This document shows positions 1 through 6,449 of a stretch of DNA of 24,665 nucleotides, piece by piece. Origin of the DNA: SIAJ01 sp036266155 (GTDB taxonomy: Bacteria; Planctomycetota; Planctomycetia; Gemmatales; Gemmataceae); the NCBI GenBank assembly GCA_036266155.1, contig DATANR010000264.1:1-24665 (forward strand), in the 5' to 3' direction. Under the pieces are notes generated by a model. The model searched no databases, had not been told where the DNA came from, and saw only the letters and a program-made list of their open reading frames with translations. The position numbers were made by a program, and so were the translations under genes. Every line of letters starts with the position of its first letter. Positions within the stretch are counted from its first letter, which is position 1.

Positions 1-40
1 GATCCGACGAAAGGCTGCCGAACCCGCCCAAGCGTAACCT

Positions 41-361
41 TCAATCACTGACTCCATACCACCGCCACGCTGATGGTCTGCGGACGTTCGCGAACGCCCG
101 CCTACGCGCGTCGCGAACCACCAAGTTATTGAGGACTGACAGGAAGAAAATGGCGAGGAAGATGAACAGCCCACCGCCGGCCGAACTGCAAAGAAACCAC
201 AAGACCTTCTTCCAGCCCTCCTCCCCTCCTTCAAACAACGCGAAGAGGGCTGCGCCGATGGCCACAACTACGATTGCGGAGCCGGTCTTTAGCCAGCTGT
301 GTCCTAGTGCTTTGCGAGCATCCGCGAAAGCCCGACGAACGACCTTTGCCCAATAATGCAT
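41..361 (-). CDS. small two-helix membrane protein, unknown function
   Basis: The product is 106 residues and I do not recognise the family. Two hydrophobic segments are visible, about residues 28-45 and 50-77, joined by a short EGGEEGWKK turn. The N-terminus is basic (KVVRRAFADARK) and the tail is Arg-rich (VRDARRRAFANVRR), which predicts both ends on the cytoplasmic side. The ATG at 361 follows a GGAAAG ribosome-binding sequence. The gene stands alone and runs divergently from the next small gene. Membrane location is inferred from hydrophobicity only. Confidence 0.55.
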   Translation of the reverse strand: MHYWAKVVRRAFADARKALGHSWLKTGSAIVVVAIGAALFALFEGGEEGWKKVLWFLCSSAGGGLFIFLAIFFLSVLNNLVVRDARRRAFANVRRPSAWRWYGVSD

Positions 362-497
362 TGCTGCTTTCCGGTGGATGACCCCTCCGTCATGCTATTC
401 GCTAGACTGGGCATCCGCATCTTGCGCCCGGCATAGCAGTTGGGTAAGCTGAGGCGAGATGAAGGCCAAGGACTTAACTCAACAGCAGGAGGCCACA

Positions 498-734
498 ATG
501 ATCGACCTGAACGTTCCCAAAGACCACAACGCCTTGGCATGGGCAGGTGCCCTCGGCGATAAAGCCGGCAAGCTACCTGGCACCACGGGCAGGCCAAAGC
601 TGATGGACCTGCCGCCAGATCATCCTTCGCACAGTCCAGCGTCGGCGGCGTTGGCCCATGTGTTTCAGAAGATGCGGGTGAAGGAGCACTCGAAGAAGAT
701 GATGACGATCCACGATCTTCTGAGCGGGGAGTAA
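498..734 (+). CDS. small hypothetical protein
   Basis: The product is 78 residues and unrecognised. The frame is open from an ATG at 459, but a textbook AGGAGG at 487-492 sits 5 nt before the ATG at 498, so I place the start there (MIDLNVPKDHNALAW). The protein is soluble. It has a Gly/Pro-rich middle and a basic, Met-rich C-terminal stretch (FQKMRVKEHSKKMMTIHDLL) that could form an amphipathic helix. It converges on the next gene with 22 bp between stop codons. Nothing indicates a function. Confidence 0.5.
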   Translation: MIDLNVPKDHNALAWAGALGDKAGKLPGTTGRPKLMDLPPDHPSHSPASAALAHVFQKMRVKEHSKKMMTIHDLLSGE

Positions 735-756
735 TAAGCAGGTCAAATCGGTTCAC

Positions 757-1200
757 TCATTTTCGTTCACTGAGCTTTTTCTTCAGAATCCTAACTCCAT
801 CCCAAATCTGCTGCTGCCGTTTGCGCGATGACTCCTCAATCTCCTCCGGCGTCGTCCACGGTGCGTAGCAGCCGCTGTGAAAGGTTCGTGGCCACGTGTT
901 TTCATCTTCACCGTAATTCGCCAACGATTCGTTCAACGCGGCAAGCAAATTGGCTGGGCACGTGTTTACGAATTCCTCGATTTCGTCTGACGCGGCTAGC
1001 TTGCACACGAAGCAAACGAATCCGCTCACCGTATAAACGCCCTCGTTGTACAAGGAGACTGCCTCTTTCATGTGCAGTTTCGGTTCGGGCGGTGCCTTGG
1101 GCTGCGACTTCCACCATGCAATCTGATCTTGCCGACTCATTGCTACCCAAACATCCAATGGAATCGAGTTCGGACGCCAGATTAGTTGTTCTTCAGCCAT
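757..1200 (-). CDS. hypothetical soluble protein
   Basis: The product is 147 residues. The frame can be extended to a TTG at 1212, but the ATG at 1200 (MAEEQLIWRP) lies just behind GAGGAAGG and is the better start. The N-terminal part is Trp-rich (DVWVAMSRQDQIAWWKSQP). A central FVCFVCK pair plus later Cys residues (NTCPAN, HSGCYAPW) could bind metal, but the spacing is not a standard zinc finger. The C-terminus is a charged helix (RKRQQQIWDGVRILKKKLSERK). I do not recognise the family. Confidence 0.5.
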   Translation of the reverse strand: MAEEQLIWRPNSIPLDVWVAMSRQDQIAWWKSQPKAPPEPKLHMKEAVSLYNEGVYTVSGFVCFVCKLAASDEIEEFVNTCPANLLAALNESLANYGEDENTWPRTFHSGCYAPWTTPEEIEESSRKRQQQIWDGVRILKKKLSERK

Positions 1201-1337
1201 TTCCTTCCTCAAGTCCGCTGCACAGAACTACTGGAACGCATGCAAAAGAGCTGGGTTTGCAGGCCGTCACCGAGCGTGCGCGATGGTAGTTTGCACTATA
1301 GCCGATTGAAGGTCGCCAAAATGGCATTTCGGCTTGT

Positions 1338-2444
1338 TTATCGATTTGTCGCTTCGGCCAGCCTCGCCAACAGTTGCGTCAACAGCAGCAAAACCGCACG
1401 GTCATCGCGTCGGACCAAATCGTCGAACAGTTTCTTGGGCGTCGTCAAAGGTGGCGGATGTTTCGCCGTGGCCGCGGAAGAACACGATCGCCCCGACCGG
1501 AGAAAATCCGCGGATCGCGTCCGTGCCCGGCCCGCCGTCGCAGGTGACGCGCCCAACGAAGACGACCGCGCGGGTGGCGTCGTCGCGGTGGCCGACGTTA
1601 ACCACGTCGTCGCCCCGCCCGAGGTCGAATATCGCCCGGCCAAAGAACAGCGTGGAGCCCACCTCAGAGACCTCGTCCGGCCGCTGGATGTCGATGCGGT
1701 CCCGGCCGGCGCCGGTATCGAACCGGGCGTCCCCGCCAAAGATCGTGGCCTGGATATTCATGAAGTTGAAGCTCGGGGGCACCAATTCGTCCACGAATTG
1801 CGAGCCCTGAAAGTGGAAGAACGATGAGAACGTGACCTGGCGGAAGGCGAAGTTATTGTTCCCGTTCTCCGCAGTCAGGAGGACCCGGCCGGCAAACGTG
1901 ACCGGCCCGAGAAACGTCGGGGGCTGCCCGTTCAGCGTCCGGTCTCCGATGGCGACTGTGTTGGTATCGGGACCGACCTTCAAAGTCAGGTCCCCGGCGT
2001 GCAGGGCGGAGATCAAGACCCCATCGTTGCCGCCGGCCGTGTCGATGGACAGGTTGCCCAGGACGCCGGGCCGGCCTGGGCCTGGGCCGGCCACCCGAAC
2101 CTGGTCGTCACCGCTGCCCGTGAGGATTGTCGTCTTGCCACTGATCTCCAGACGGGCGCCGGCGAGGTGCACCACGTCCGCCCCGAGATCCTGGTTGCCG
2201 GTGCCGGTGTCGATGCGAAGCTCTCCGGCGATTCGGAGGCCGCGAAGGATCGCTTCCGAATACGGGAGAGCTGAATGGTGTCACTGCCCCGCCCGGTTTC
2301 GATGGTCGCGTTGTGGGACACCCGGTCGTCTCCCAGGACGACCTCGTCGTTCCCCGCGCCGGTGTGGACGACCAGATCATTCACGGCCAGATTGTCCAGT
2401 AACAGCCCGTCCCGTGCCACACCCCCCTGACGATTGCATTTCAT
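1338..2444 (-). pseudogene. remnant of a beta-helix repeat (calcium-binding-like) exported protein
   Basis: The translation is a string of units of the form xTGxGxDxVxL (HTGAGNDEVVLG, ETGRGSDTIQL, DTGTGNQDLG, LTGSGDDQVRV, DTGAGRDRIDI, DLGRGDDVVNVG), typical of large exported right-handed beta-helix proteins. Coding sense needs three segments. It starts in one frame from 2444, moves to a second near 2270-2200 (one base missing), and returns to the first near 1430 at a CCC run (one base extra), ending AVLLLLTQLLARLAEATNR before a stop at 1338. There is no signal peptide. In-frame sequence upstream of the ATG at 2444 meets a TAG inside the terminal repeat of the neighbouring element. The two compensating shifts and missing N-terminus indicate a dead or decaying gene, although sequencing error could explain either shift. 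Confidence 0.7.
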
Positions 2445-2455
2445 TGCATGCGACA

Positions 2456-2464
2456 GTCCCGTGG
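2456..2464. repeat. 9-bp direct repeat, left copy (putative target-site duplication)
   Basis: GTCCCGTGG stands immediately outside the left terminal sequence of the element and recurs in the same orientation at 7421-7429, immediately outside the right one. Exact abutment of a direct 9-mer on both inverted ends is what a transposition event leaves. Duplications of 9 bp are known for several DDE insertion sequences. Confidence 0.65.
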
Positions 2465-2524
2465 GGCTTTGCTACGCAACCTTTCGTATCAGGGTGTTAC
2501 GTATCACTTGGCGGCGTTTCGTAG
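2465..2524. repeat. left terminal repeat of the element
   Basis: The first 39 bases from 2467 (CTTTGCTACGCAACC, then TTTCGTATCAG, then TGTTACGTATC) are the inverted counterpart of 7250-7288 with 2 mismatches, and weaker similarity continues to about 2524 (TTTCGTAGC). Short motifs sharing a TACG core recur, including a TTGC-GTA-GCAA palindrome. They look like binding sites for a transposase or a related protein. The last codons of the 2497-2709 gene lie in this repeat. Confidence 0.65.
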
Positions 2525-2709
2525 CGGACGGGATCGGCTTCTGTTGGGATTGCGGCCAAGATGGGAGCGTAGCGGGCTTCGGTATCTGCCGACAGTAACG
2601 ATGCTTTCTTTTGCGCCGATTGGTAGGCGGACATTAGGTCCATGAACAGCATTCCTACGCGCCTGTATGCCTTATCGACTTCTTCCGGAGTCGGCACAAT
2701 TCCTGACAT
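2497..2709 (-). CDS. small hypothetical protein at the left end of the element
   Basis: The product is 70 residues (MSGIVPTPEEVDKAYRRVG). It is mostly helical and has no recognised domain. The start lies 6 nt after the stop of the upstream gene (2716-3015), with GGAG about 10 nt ahead, so the two are probably co-transcribed. Its last residues (PVRYETPPSDT) are encoded by terminal-repeat sequence, so the C-terminus may have been recruited from the element end. Function unknown. Confidence 0.45.
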   Translation of the reverse strand: MSGIVPTPEEVDKAYRRVGMLFMDLMSAYQSAQKKASLLSADTEARYAPILAAIPTEADPVRYETPPSDT

Positions 2710-2715
2710 CGCTGG

Positions 2716-3015
2716 TCACTCCGGAGGTGGTCTTGTCGGCAGCATTGGGCGCGAGCAATATGGTTCGGCGATCCTCTTTTTCAGATTGTCCGGCAGTTCC
2801 TTGTAGGCCGCAATTAACTGTCCTTTTGTTCTTCTGGCGGCATCAATGGCGGCTGTCATCTCGGAAGCCGTCGGCCAATCGTCTACGGCCGTCCCGAATG
2901 CCCATTGGTCTAGTTGCTCTTGACAATGACCAATGATCTTCTTGATTCTCTTGATTTCCACGATGGCTTTTTGGTGCGCGGCTTCGATCAAATCAAAATC
3001 TTCAATCGTAATCAT
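2716..3015 (-). CDS. small helical hypothetical protein
   Basis: The product is 99 residues from the ATG at 3015 (MITIEDFDLIEAAHQ). A longer reading from 3084 runs through a strong hairpin and is unlikely; an AGGA stands 8 to 12 nt before the chosen ATG. The N-terminal 40 residues (EAAHQKAIVEIKRIKKIIGHCQ) look like a coiled coil, followed by a helical segment with ASEMTAAIDAARRTKGQLIAAYKEL. The tail is Pro-rich (RPMLPTRPPPE). It probably forms an operon with the 70-residue gene downstream. No family recognised. Confidence 0.5.
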   Translation of the reverse strand: MITIEDFDLIEAAHQKAIVEIKRIKKIIGHCQEQLDQWAFGTAVDDWPTASEMTAAIDAARRTKGQLIAAYKELPDNLKKRIAEPYCSRPMLPTRPPPE

Positions 3016-3037
3016 CGCATTGTTTCCTGTCGGAACC

Positions 3038-3082
3038 GTCCGCCAGTAGCGCCGGGGAAACGACCGTGCGCCACTGGCGGAC
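3038..3082 (-). promoter_or_regulatory. 15-bp stem-loop in the leader of the 2716-3015 gene
   Basis: GTCCGCCAGTAGCGC (3038-3052) faces GCGCCACTGGCGGAC (3068-3082) across a 15-nt loop. The single non-Watson-Crick position is an A-C mismatch if the plus strand is transcribed but a G-U wobble in minus-strand RNA, so pairing is complete only in the transcript that reads the flanking minus-strand genes. There is no U-tract, so it is either a weak intercistronic terminator after the 3129-3968 gene or a leader structure for the next one. Confidence 0.5.
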
Positions 3083-3128
3083 ATGGCCGGGGATCAGCCG
3101 ACCATTCCGATACGGGGATTGTAGCTTC

Positions 3129-3968
3129 CTAATAGCCGTTGGCCTTGAGAAAGCCCGCGAAATATTTCCGCTCTTTCTCGGGAAACGCCGGATCGTTTGC
3201 CTTGCGCCGCACCTCTGCAATTCCCTTCTCTGACTTCATCTCGACCAACTTCACGCAAGCCCTGGTTCGTTCCGGCTCGGTCCCATTCGAAAGCAAGGGG
3301 ATCAGTATCGGCTCGAACACCGACTTGTACTTCGCGGCCGAATCGGAGGGAAGGTAGCAAACAGAAAACTCGTGGACGTGCCACGAATTGGACTTCAGGC
3401 CCTTCAGGAACCAGCGTAGCGACTCGTCGCCCATGTTGCCGAGAGCTTGCGCGGCCCGCAGCGACGTTGGCAAATCGATGTCAAGCAACTGGCTTCCGTA
3501 ATGATCGACATCGAACCCATTCAGGGTCGTGTTGCTGGTCTGGGGAAGGCTCGACTCGCCCGAAAACAGGAACGTCTCGCCATCGCCCGACGACCTCGAC
3601 TTGACGAAGAACACGCCGATCAGGCACACGCCAAGAAGGAGCATCGCAAAGGCAACGCTGCCAATCAGAAGGCCCGTTAGCAGGCCGTTAGGCTTGGTTC
3701 GTTTTCTTGGTAACGGCAGAGGCGGCGCGAAGTCTTGGCTTCGGTTTTGAACGGTGCTCGGCTTGCGGATCGGCAGAGGCGGCGGCACGGCGTGGGCAAT
3801 GGCAGGAGCAGGCACGTGGCCGATCTTGGTTACCAGATACGTTCCACCGGTTTGCTTCTCAATCAGGATCTTGCTCCGGCATCCCTTGCAAATCGCGTGG
3901 CCACCGGCAAATTCCGCTGGCAACGGCAACTTCCCGGCGCAGCCTGGACAAATGACGTAGAGCGACAT
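3129..3968 (-). CDS. zinc-ribbon, single-pass membrane protein with HEAT-like C-terminal domain
   Basis: The product is 279 residues. The N-terminus has a four-cysteine zinc ribbon (C7-x2-C10 and C27-x2-C30). A Pro-rich linker follows (about 52-90, including VPPPLPIRKP and APPLPLPRKR), then one long hydrophobic helix at about 95-122. The C-terminal 120 residues are helical with HEAT/PBS-like features (SLRAAQALGNMGDESLRWFLKGL, ERTRACVKLVEMKSEKGIAEVRR). Zinc ribbon, Pro-rich linker, one TM and a repeat domain in that order is a common planctomycete layout. The ribbon should be cytoplasmic and the helical domain on the other side. It is divergent from the XRE gene and shares its operator region. 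Substrate and role are unknown. Confidence 0.6.
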   Translation of the reverse strand: MSLYVICPGCAGKLPLPAEFAGGHAICKGCRSKILIEKQTGGTYLVTKIGHVPAPAIAHAVPPPLPIRKPSTVQNRSQDFAPPLPLPRKRTKPNGLLTGLLIGSVAFAMLLLGVCLIGVFFVKSRSSGDGETFLFSGESSLPQTSNTTLNGFDVDHYGSQLLDIDLPTSLRAAQALGNMGDESLRWFLKGLKSNSWHVHEFSVCYLPSDSAAKYKSVFEPILIPLLSNGTEPERTRACVKLVEMKSEKGIAEVRRKANDPAFPEKERKYFAGFLKANGY

Positions 3969-4041
3969 TGGCGACCCCCGCGAGTTCGGTCAAGAATTGG
4001 GTTTGGCGTCGATTTAGATGGACTATACCAAAAAGTCAAGC

Positions 4042-4072
4042 ACTTGTCATATCGATCATTTGACTGACAAGT
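4042..4072. promoter_or_regulatory. palindromic operator between divergent genes
   Basis: ACTTGTCA (4042-4049) and TGACAAGT (4065-4072) form a perfect 8-bp inverted repeat with 15 bp between arms. It lies 31 bp upstream of the XRE start and within the divergent promoter region of the zinc-ribbon gene. XRE repressors commonly bind such dyads upstream of their own gene. The same ACTTGTCA half-site, with a similarly spaced TGACAA, recurs at 6393-6422 before the transposase and ribbon-helix-helix genes. Confidence 0.55.
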
Positions 4073-4103
4073 CATCCCCGGCGATTCCGCATGGGGAGGC
4101 TTC

Positions 4104-4466
4104 ATGTCCAAGAAACACATTGACCACGCAGCCATCGTGAAGCTGTTTGCGGCGAGGTTGCGGCAGAGAAGGATCGAAGCGGGCCTGACTCAAGCAGAAT
4201 TGGCTGACCGGGCCTCGGTTGCCGCGAACTACATTAGTCGGCTGGAAGCGGCCCGGATTGCGCCGGGGATCGACACGCTGCAGCAACTGGCAACGGCCCT
4301 ATTGACCACGACTCACGACCTCTTGCCGCTGCTTGACAGTGCCATCGTGGAAAGGGGCAGCAAAGAGCGGGCGCGGGCTCTGGTCGAGCGTCTGATTGAG
4401 CGTGCCGACGAGGACTTCCTGCAGTCGCTGATTCCTTTGGTCGCTCGGCTGGTTGAAGGTTCGTAA
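4104..4466 (+). CDS. XRE-family helix-turn-helix transcriptional regulator
   Basis: The product is 120 residues. A Cro/CI-type helix-turn-helix occupies about residues 16-70: ARLRQRRIEAGLTQAELADR, then ASVAANYISRLEAAR as recognition region, then APGIDTLQQLATALL. The remainder (75-120) is a charged helical extension (ERARALVERLIERADEDFLQSLI) that probably dimerises. GGGAGG sits about 6 nt before the ATG. It very likely binds the dyad at 4042-4072 and represses its own and perhaps the zinc-ribbon promoter. A related motif before the transposase suggests wider control over the element. There is no toxin or peptidase partner next to it. Confidence 0.85.
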   Translation: MSKKHIDHAAIVKLFAARLRQRRIEAGLTQAELADRASVAANYISRLEAARIAPGIDTLQQLATALLTTTHDLLPLLDSAIVERGSKERARALVERLIERADEDFLQSLIPLVARLVEGS

Positions 4467-4522
4467 GTCGTGGATTGCTGACCGCCGCCGACAAGATGCG
4501 ATACAATCAAACAATCGGGACG

Positions 4523-4540
4523 GCCGGAGTAGCTACCGGC
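4523..4540 (+). promoter_or_regulatory. short hairpin preceding the pseudoknot
   Basis: GCCGG (4523-4527) and CCGGC (4536-4540) enclose the self-complementary GTAGCTAC. It lies 57 nt after the XRE stop and directly before the larger structure at 4544-4610, so it may be part of the same folded leader or a weak terminator. No U-tract is present. Confidence 0.35.
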
Positions 4541-4543
4541 TGA

Positions 4544-4610
4544 CTTGCCTCCATCGTGCGGTTCTGATTCCCCGCCGATGGAGGCGAGATTGCCCGACAG
4601 GAATCAGAGC
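4544..4610 (+). ncRNA. predicted H-type pseudoknot leader upstream of the 4613 gene
   Basis: Stem 1 pairs 4544-4556 with 4576-4588 (13 bp, one G-U; core GCCTCCATCG/CGATGGAGGC). Its loop holds 4561-4571 (GTTCTGATTCC), complementary to 4600-4610 (GGAATCAGAGC; 11 bp, one G-U). The second helix ends two bases before the ATG at 4613 and contains the only Shine-Dalgarno-like GGAA. The G-U pairs are wobbles in plus-strand RNA and would be A-C mismatches in minus-strand RNA. It could be a translational switch, a protein-binding leader or a DNA-level site. It fits no riboswitch or ribozyme consensus I know. Full formation of both long stems at once may be sterically strained. Confidence 0.5.
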
Positions 4611-4612
4611 AA

Positions 4613-4978
4613 ATGGAAACCAATGGGGTTGCGCGCCAGAGGCCCGTCGAGACTCGTTTTTGGACGCTAATTTACCCGCCACCACACATACTGTTTGATG
4701 CGATGGCGAGATTCGTAGCTGCCGAATACGGGGACATCTTGGTTTTGTTTCGAGATGAGGATTCTGCGAAGAACTTTGCGCAGAATACAGGTGGGACCAA
4801 GCTCAACGTGACGTATTTCACCAGCCCTGCCCACATCCGTATCGCCTTGGAATTAGCTGAAGAGGCAGGAATAAGATATGTCGGAATCGACTATTTCCCC
4901 GCCCACGACGGCCAACCAGAACGGGGAGAGGTTCTGCCCATCAGAGACGTTATCGAAACCTACGGGAATACTGATTGA
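4613..4978 (+). CDS. hypothetical protein controlled by a structured leader
   Basis: The product is 121 residues, soluble, of alternating strand/helix character (FWTLIYPPPHILFDAMARFVAAEYGDILVLFRDEDSAKNFAQ, then VTYFTSPAHIRIALELAEEAGIRYVGIDYFP). This suggests a small alpha/beta fold, but I recognise no catalytic motif or family. Translation would start two bases after a predicted pseudoknot. The final 101 bases overlap a second reading frame that starts at 4878. It lies between the XRE gene (same strand) and the transposase (opposite strand). Confidence 0.55.
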   Translation: METNGVARQRPVETRFWTLIYPPPHILFDAMARFVAAEYGDILVLFRDEDSAKNFAQNTGGTKLNVTYFTSPAHIRIALELAEEAGIRYVGIDYFPAHDGQPERGEVLPIRDVIETYGNTD

Positions 4979-5075
4979 GGTCGCCGGGTCGCTTGGAGAT
5001 TTGGCGAGAGAGAACGGCATTCCTTTGCCGGACAATCTGCCGCCATTCCCGCCAAGCAAGCCGGCAAACTATTAG
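4878..5075 (+). CDS. possible small protein overlapping the preceding gene
   Basis: The frame encodes 65 residues (MSESTISPPTTANQNGERF). Its ATG is preceded at 8 nt by AGGA, and the second half (TGILIEVAGSLGDLARENG, then LPDNLPPFPPSKP) looks protein-like. It overlaps the 4613-4978 gene by 101 nt in another frame, which is long for a bacterial pair, and ends 2 bases before the transposase stop on the other strand. It may be a translationally coupled gene or a C-terminal piece displaced by a frameshift. Moderate to low certainty. Confidence 0.35.
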   Translation: MSESTISPPTTANQNGERFCPSETLSKPTGILIEVAGSLGDLARENGIPLPDNLPPFPPSKPANY

Positions 5076-5077
5076 CC

Positions 5078-6334
5078 TCACGCAATGCTCGGGAACCGAA
5101 TGACCATCGGCTCGGCTTCAACTGCCTTCGTCTCGCCTTTCCAGAATACCGCGTCGATTCCGAGTTCGTGTTGCTCTTGGATGAGAACGCAAAGGTTGTG
5201 GCAGAGAATCTTGCATAGCACTTCGTTGACCATCGCCGTTTCGGTCTTGCTCCGCACGGCATCGCCAAACTTCCGCTTAATCATGCTGAACGTCGATTCC
5301 ACGTTCGACCGCTTGTGGTAATGGGCAAGGTACTCGTCTTGCTTGAACTGAAAGTAATGGAACATCTTTTGGAACAACCCGCCGATGGCCCCGGTCGCGT
5401 TCGTCTTGAAGGCCGCGAACAAGGTTCCACCGAAACCGGCGACCGCCTCAAAATTCTCCAAGGATGTGTACGCTTTGTCGGCCGACACTTCCCCGATGGT
5501 GAACTCGCGGGCCGTTTCCTTGACCAGCGGAATGAACTGAGGCGAATCAGCCGCGTCTTTGTCCAGAATGCGAACCGCAGTCACCACGTTTGTTTTCACG
5601 CCGCAAGCAATGTGGACCTTGACCCAAACGCCCCGCTGACGGGTTACGCCGTATTTCTCGTCGTACCATCGCTCAAACTTGCTGGTTGAAAATCCCGATG
5701 AGTCAATGGCGAACTCTGTCTCGACCGACGCCAGCGGGGCAGCGCTCGCCCGGATCAGTTCCTTCAGGATCGGCGTGAAGGCCGGGTTCTCCATCATCGC
5801 CGCGACCTTCATTCCCGGAATCTCTTTCGATGTATAGCCGCGTTGATGGGCCTCCCGCAAGTCCGACGATGACCGGCGCGTCGAGAGCGTGCAATAGACC
5901 TTGAGCACCATCGCGAAGAGGGCATCGGCGTAGGAATGCGGCTTGCGGCCCGTGGTCTTGCGCGGTCCGTCGGGAATGCCCTTAACCAAGTCGGCGAGCA
6001 ATTCCTGAACGCGGTCCTTCTCGACCGACTGCGCTGCGTTGTAGGCGGGCCAGTTCTGCCTGTACGTTTTCTTTTCCGTGAAGGTCATTGTCTTGGTTTC
6101 AGTTATCGTGCCGTCGCTAGCGACTTCCCGCTTCATCGTGAACTCAACCGCGTAGACATGCTTGCACTTGAAGCCGCCTTCCTGATGATCCGGGCAGGTA
6201 CATGTCCCGGTCATCGGGTTGACGCGGTACAGCTTCTCCGCGCCCGACTGGCTCGGGACGATCCAAGTTTCCTTGTCGTGGTTCAGTTTGCAGAGGGCCG
6301 CGATAACCAAGCCGCGCTGTTCTCTCGGGTTCAT
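5078..6334 (-). CDS. DDE transposase with N-terminal SWIM zinc finger
   Basis: The product is 418 residues from the ATG at 6334 (MNPREQRG); the frame stays open to 6403, but that extension runs through promoter sequence. A SWIM-type finger is visible at C45-T-C47, C57-K-H59 (CTCPDHQEGGFKCKH). The catalytic triad fits a DDE RNase H fold: D211 in FAIDSSGFS, D286 in EVSADKAYT and E346 in KRSNVESTFSMIKRKFG, the last resembling the E-x6-K/R motif of IS4/IS5-like enzymes. Length looks complete and all three acidic residues are present, so it may be active. I found no private inverted repeats tightly flanking the gene, so the outer repeats at 2465 and 7420 are the candidate ends. It is divergent from the ribbon-helix-helix gene. 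Confidence 0.85.
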   Translation of the reverse strand: MNPREQRGLVIAALCKLNHDKETWIVPSQSGAEKLYRVNPMTGTCTCPDHQEGGFKCKHVYAVEFTMKREVASDGTITETKTMTFTEKKTYRQNWPAYNAAQSVEKDRVQELLADLVKGIPDGPRKTTGRKPHSYADALFAMVLKVYCTLSTRRSSSDLREAHQRGYTSKEIPGMKVAAMMENPAFTPILKELIRASAAPLASVETEFAIDSSGFSTSKFERWYDEKYGVTRQRGVWVKVHIACGVKTNVVTAVRILDKDAADSPQFIPLVKETAREFTIGEVSADKAYTSLENFEAVAGFGGTLFAAFKTNATGAIGGLFQKMFHYFQFKQDEYLAHYHKRSNVESTFSMIKRKFGDAVRSKTETAMVNEVLCKILCHNLCVLIQEQHELGIDAVFWKGETKAVEAEPMVIRFPSIA

Positions 6335-6371
6335 GGGTGCCACCGTTTGGATTGGATACTCTTCACTATTA

Positions 6372-6443
6372 AAGGTATATCCTATATATATACTTGTCAA
6401 CACAAATTTAGCAACTTGACAAAATATTTTGCGGATATACTAT
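6372..6443. promoter_or_regulatory. AT-rich divergent promoter with inverted TTGTCAA/TTGACAA
   Basis: This is the most AT-rich stretch noticed. TTGACA occurs on both strands: reverse complement of 6395-6400 toward the transposase, and 6416-6421 toward the ribbon-helix-helix gene. On the plus strand TATACT (6436-6441) or TACTAT (6438-6443) can serve as -10, ending only 6 to 8 bases before the ATG at 6450. On the minus strand a weak -10 (reverse complement of 6372-6377) lies 17 bp from its -35. ACTTGTCA at 6393-6400 repeats the XRE operator half-site. Confidence 0.5.
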
Positions 6444-6449
6444 CAAGAC

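Noticed and set aside
1186..2524. Long plus-strand frames opposite the beta-helix remnant
   Set aside because: Their composition (Pro/Arg/Ser-rich) mirrors the repeat codons of the minus-strand gene and no domain is visible.
3015..3084. The longer N-terminus of the 2716 gene (start at 3084)
   Set aside because: It would translate through the strong hairpin at 3038-3082, and the ATG at 3015 has a better-placed ribosome-binding site.
4523..4610. A known self-cleaving ribozyme or riboswitch class
   Set aside because: Hammerhead, twister and HDV-like core sequences are not present; only the pairing pattern is distinctive.
5040..6440. Private inverted repeats tightly flanking the transposase gene, as in a simple insertion sequence
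   Set aside because: I compared the sequence just outside both gene ends and found no convincing inverted match. Only the distant outer repeats pair.
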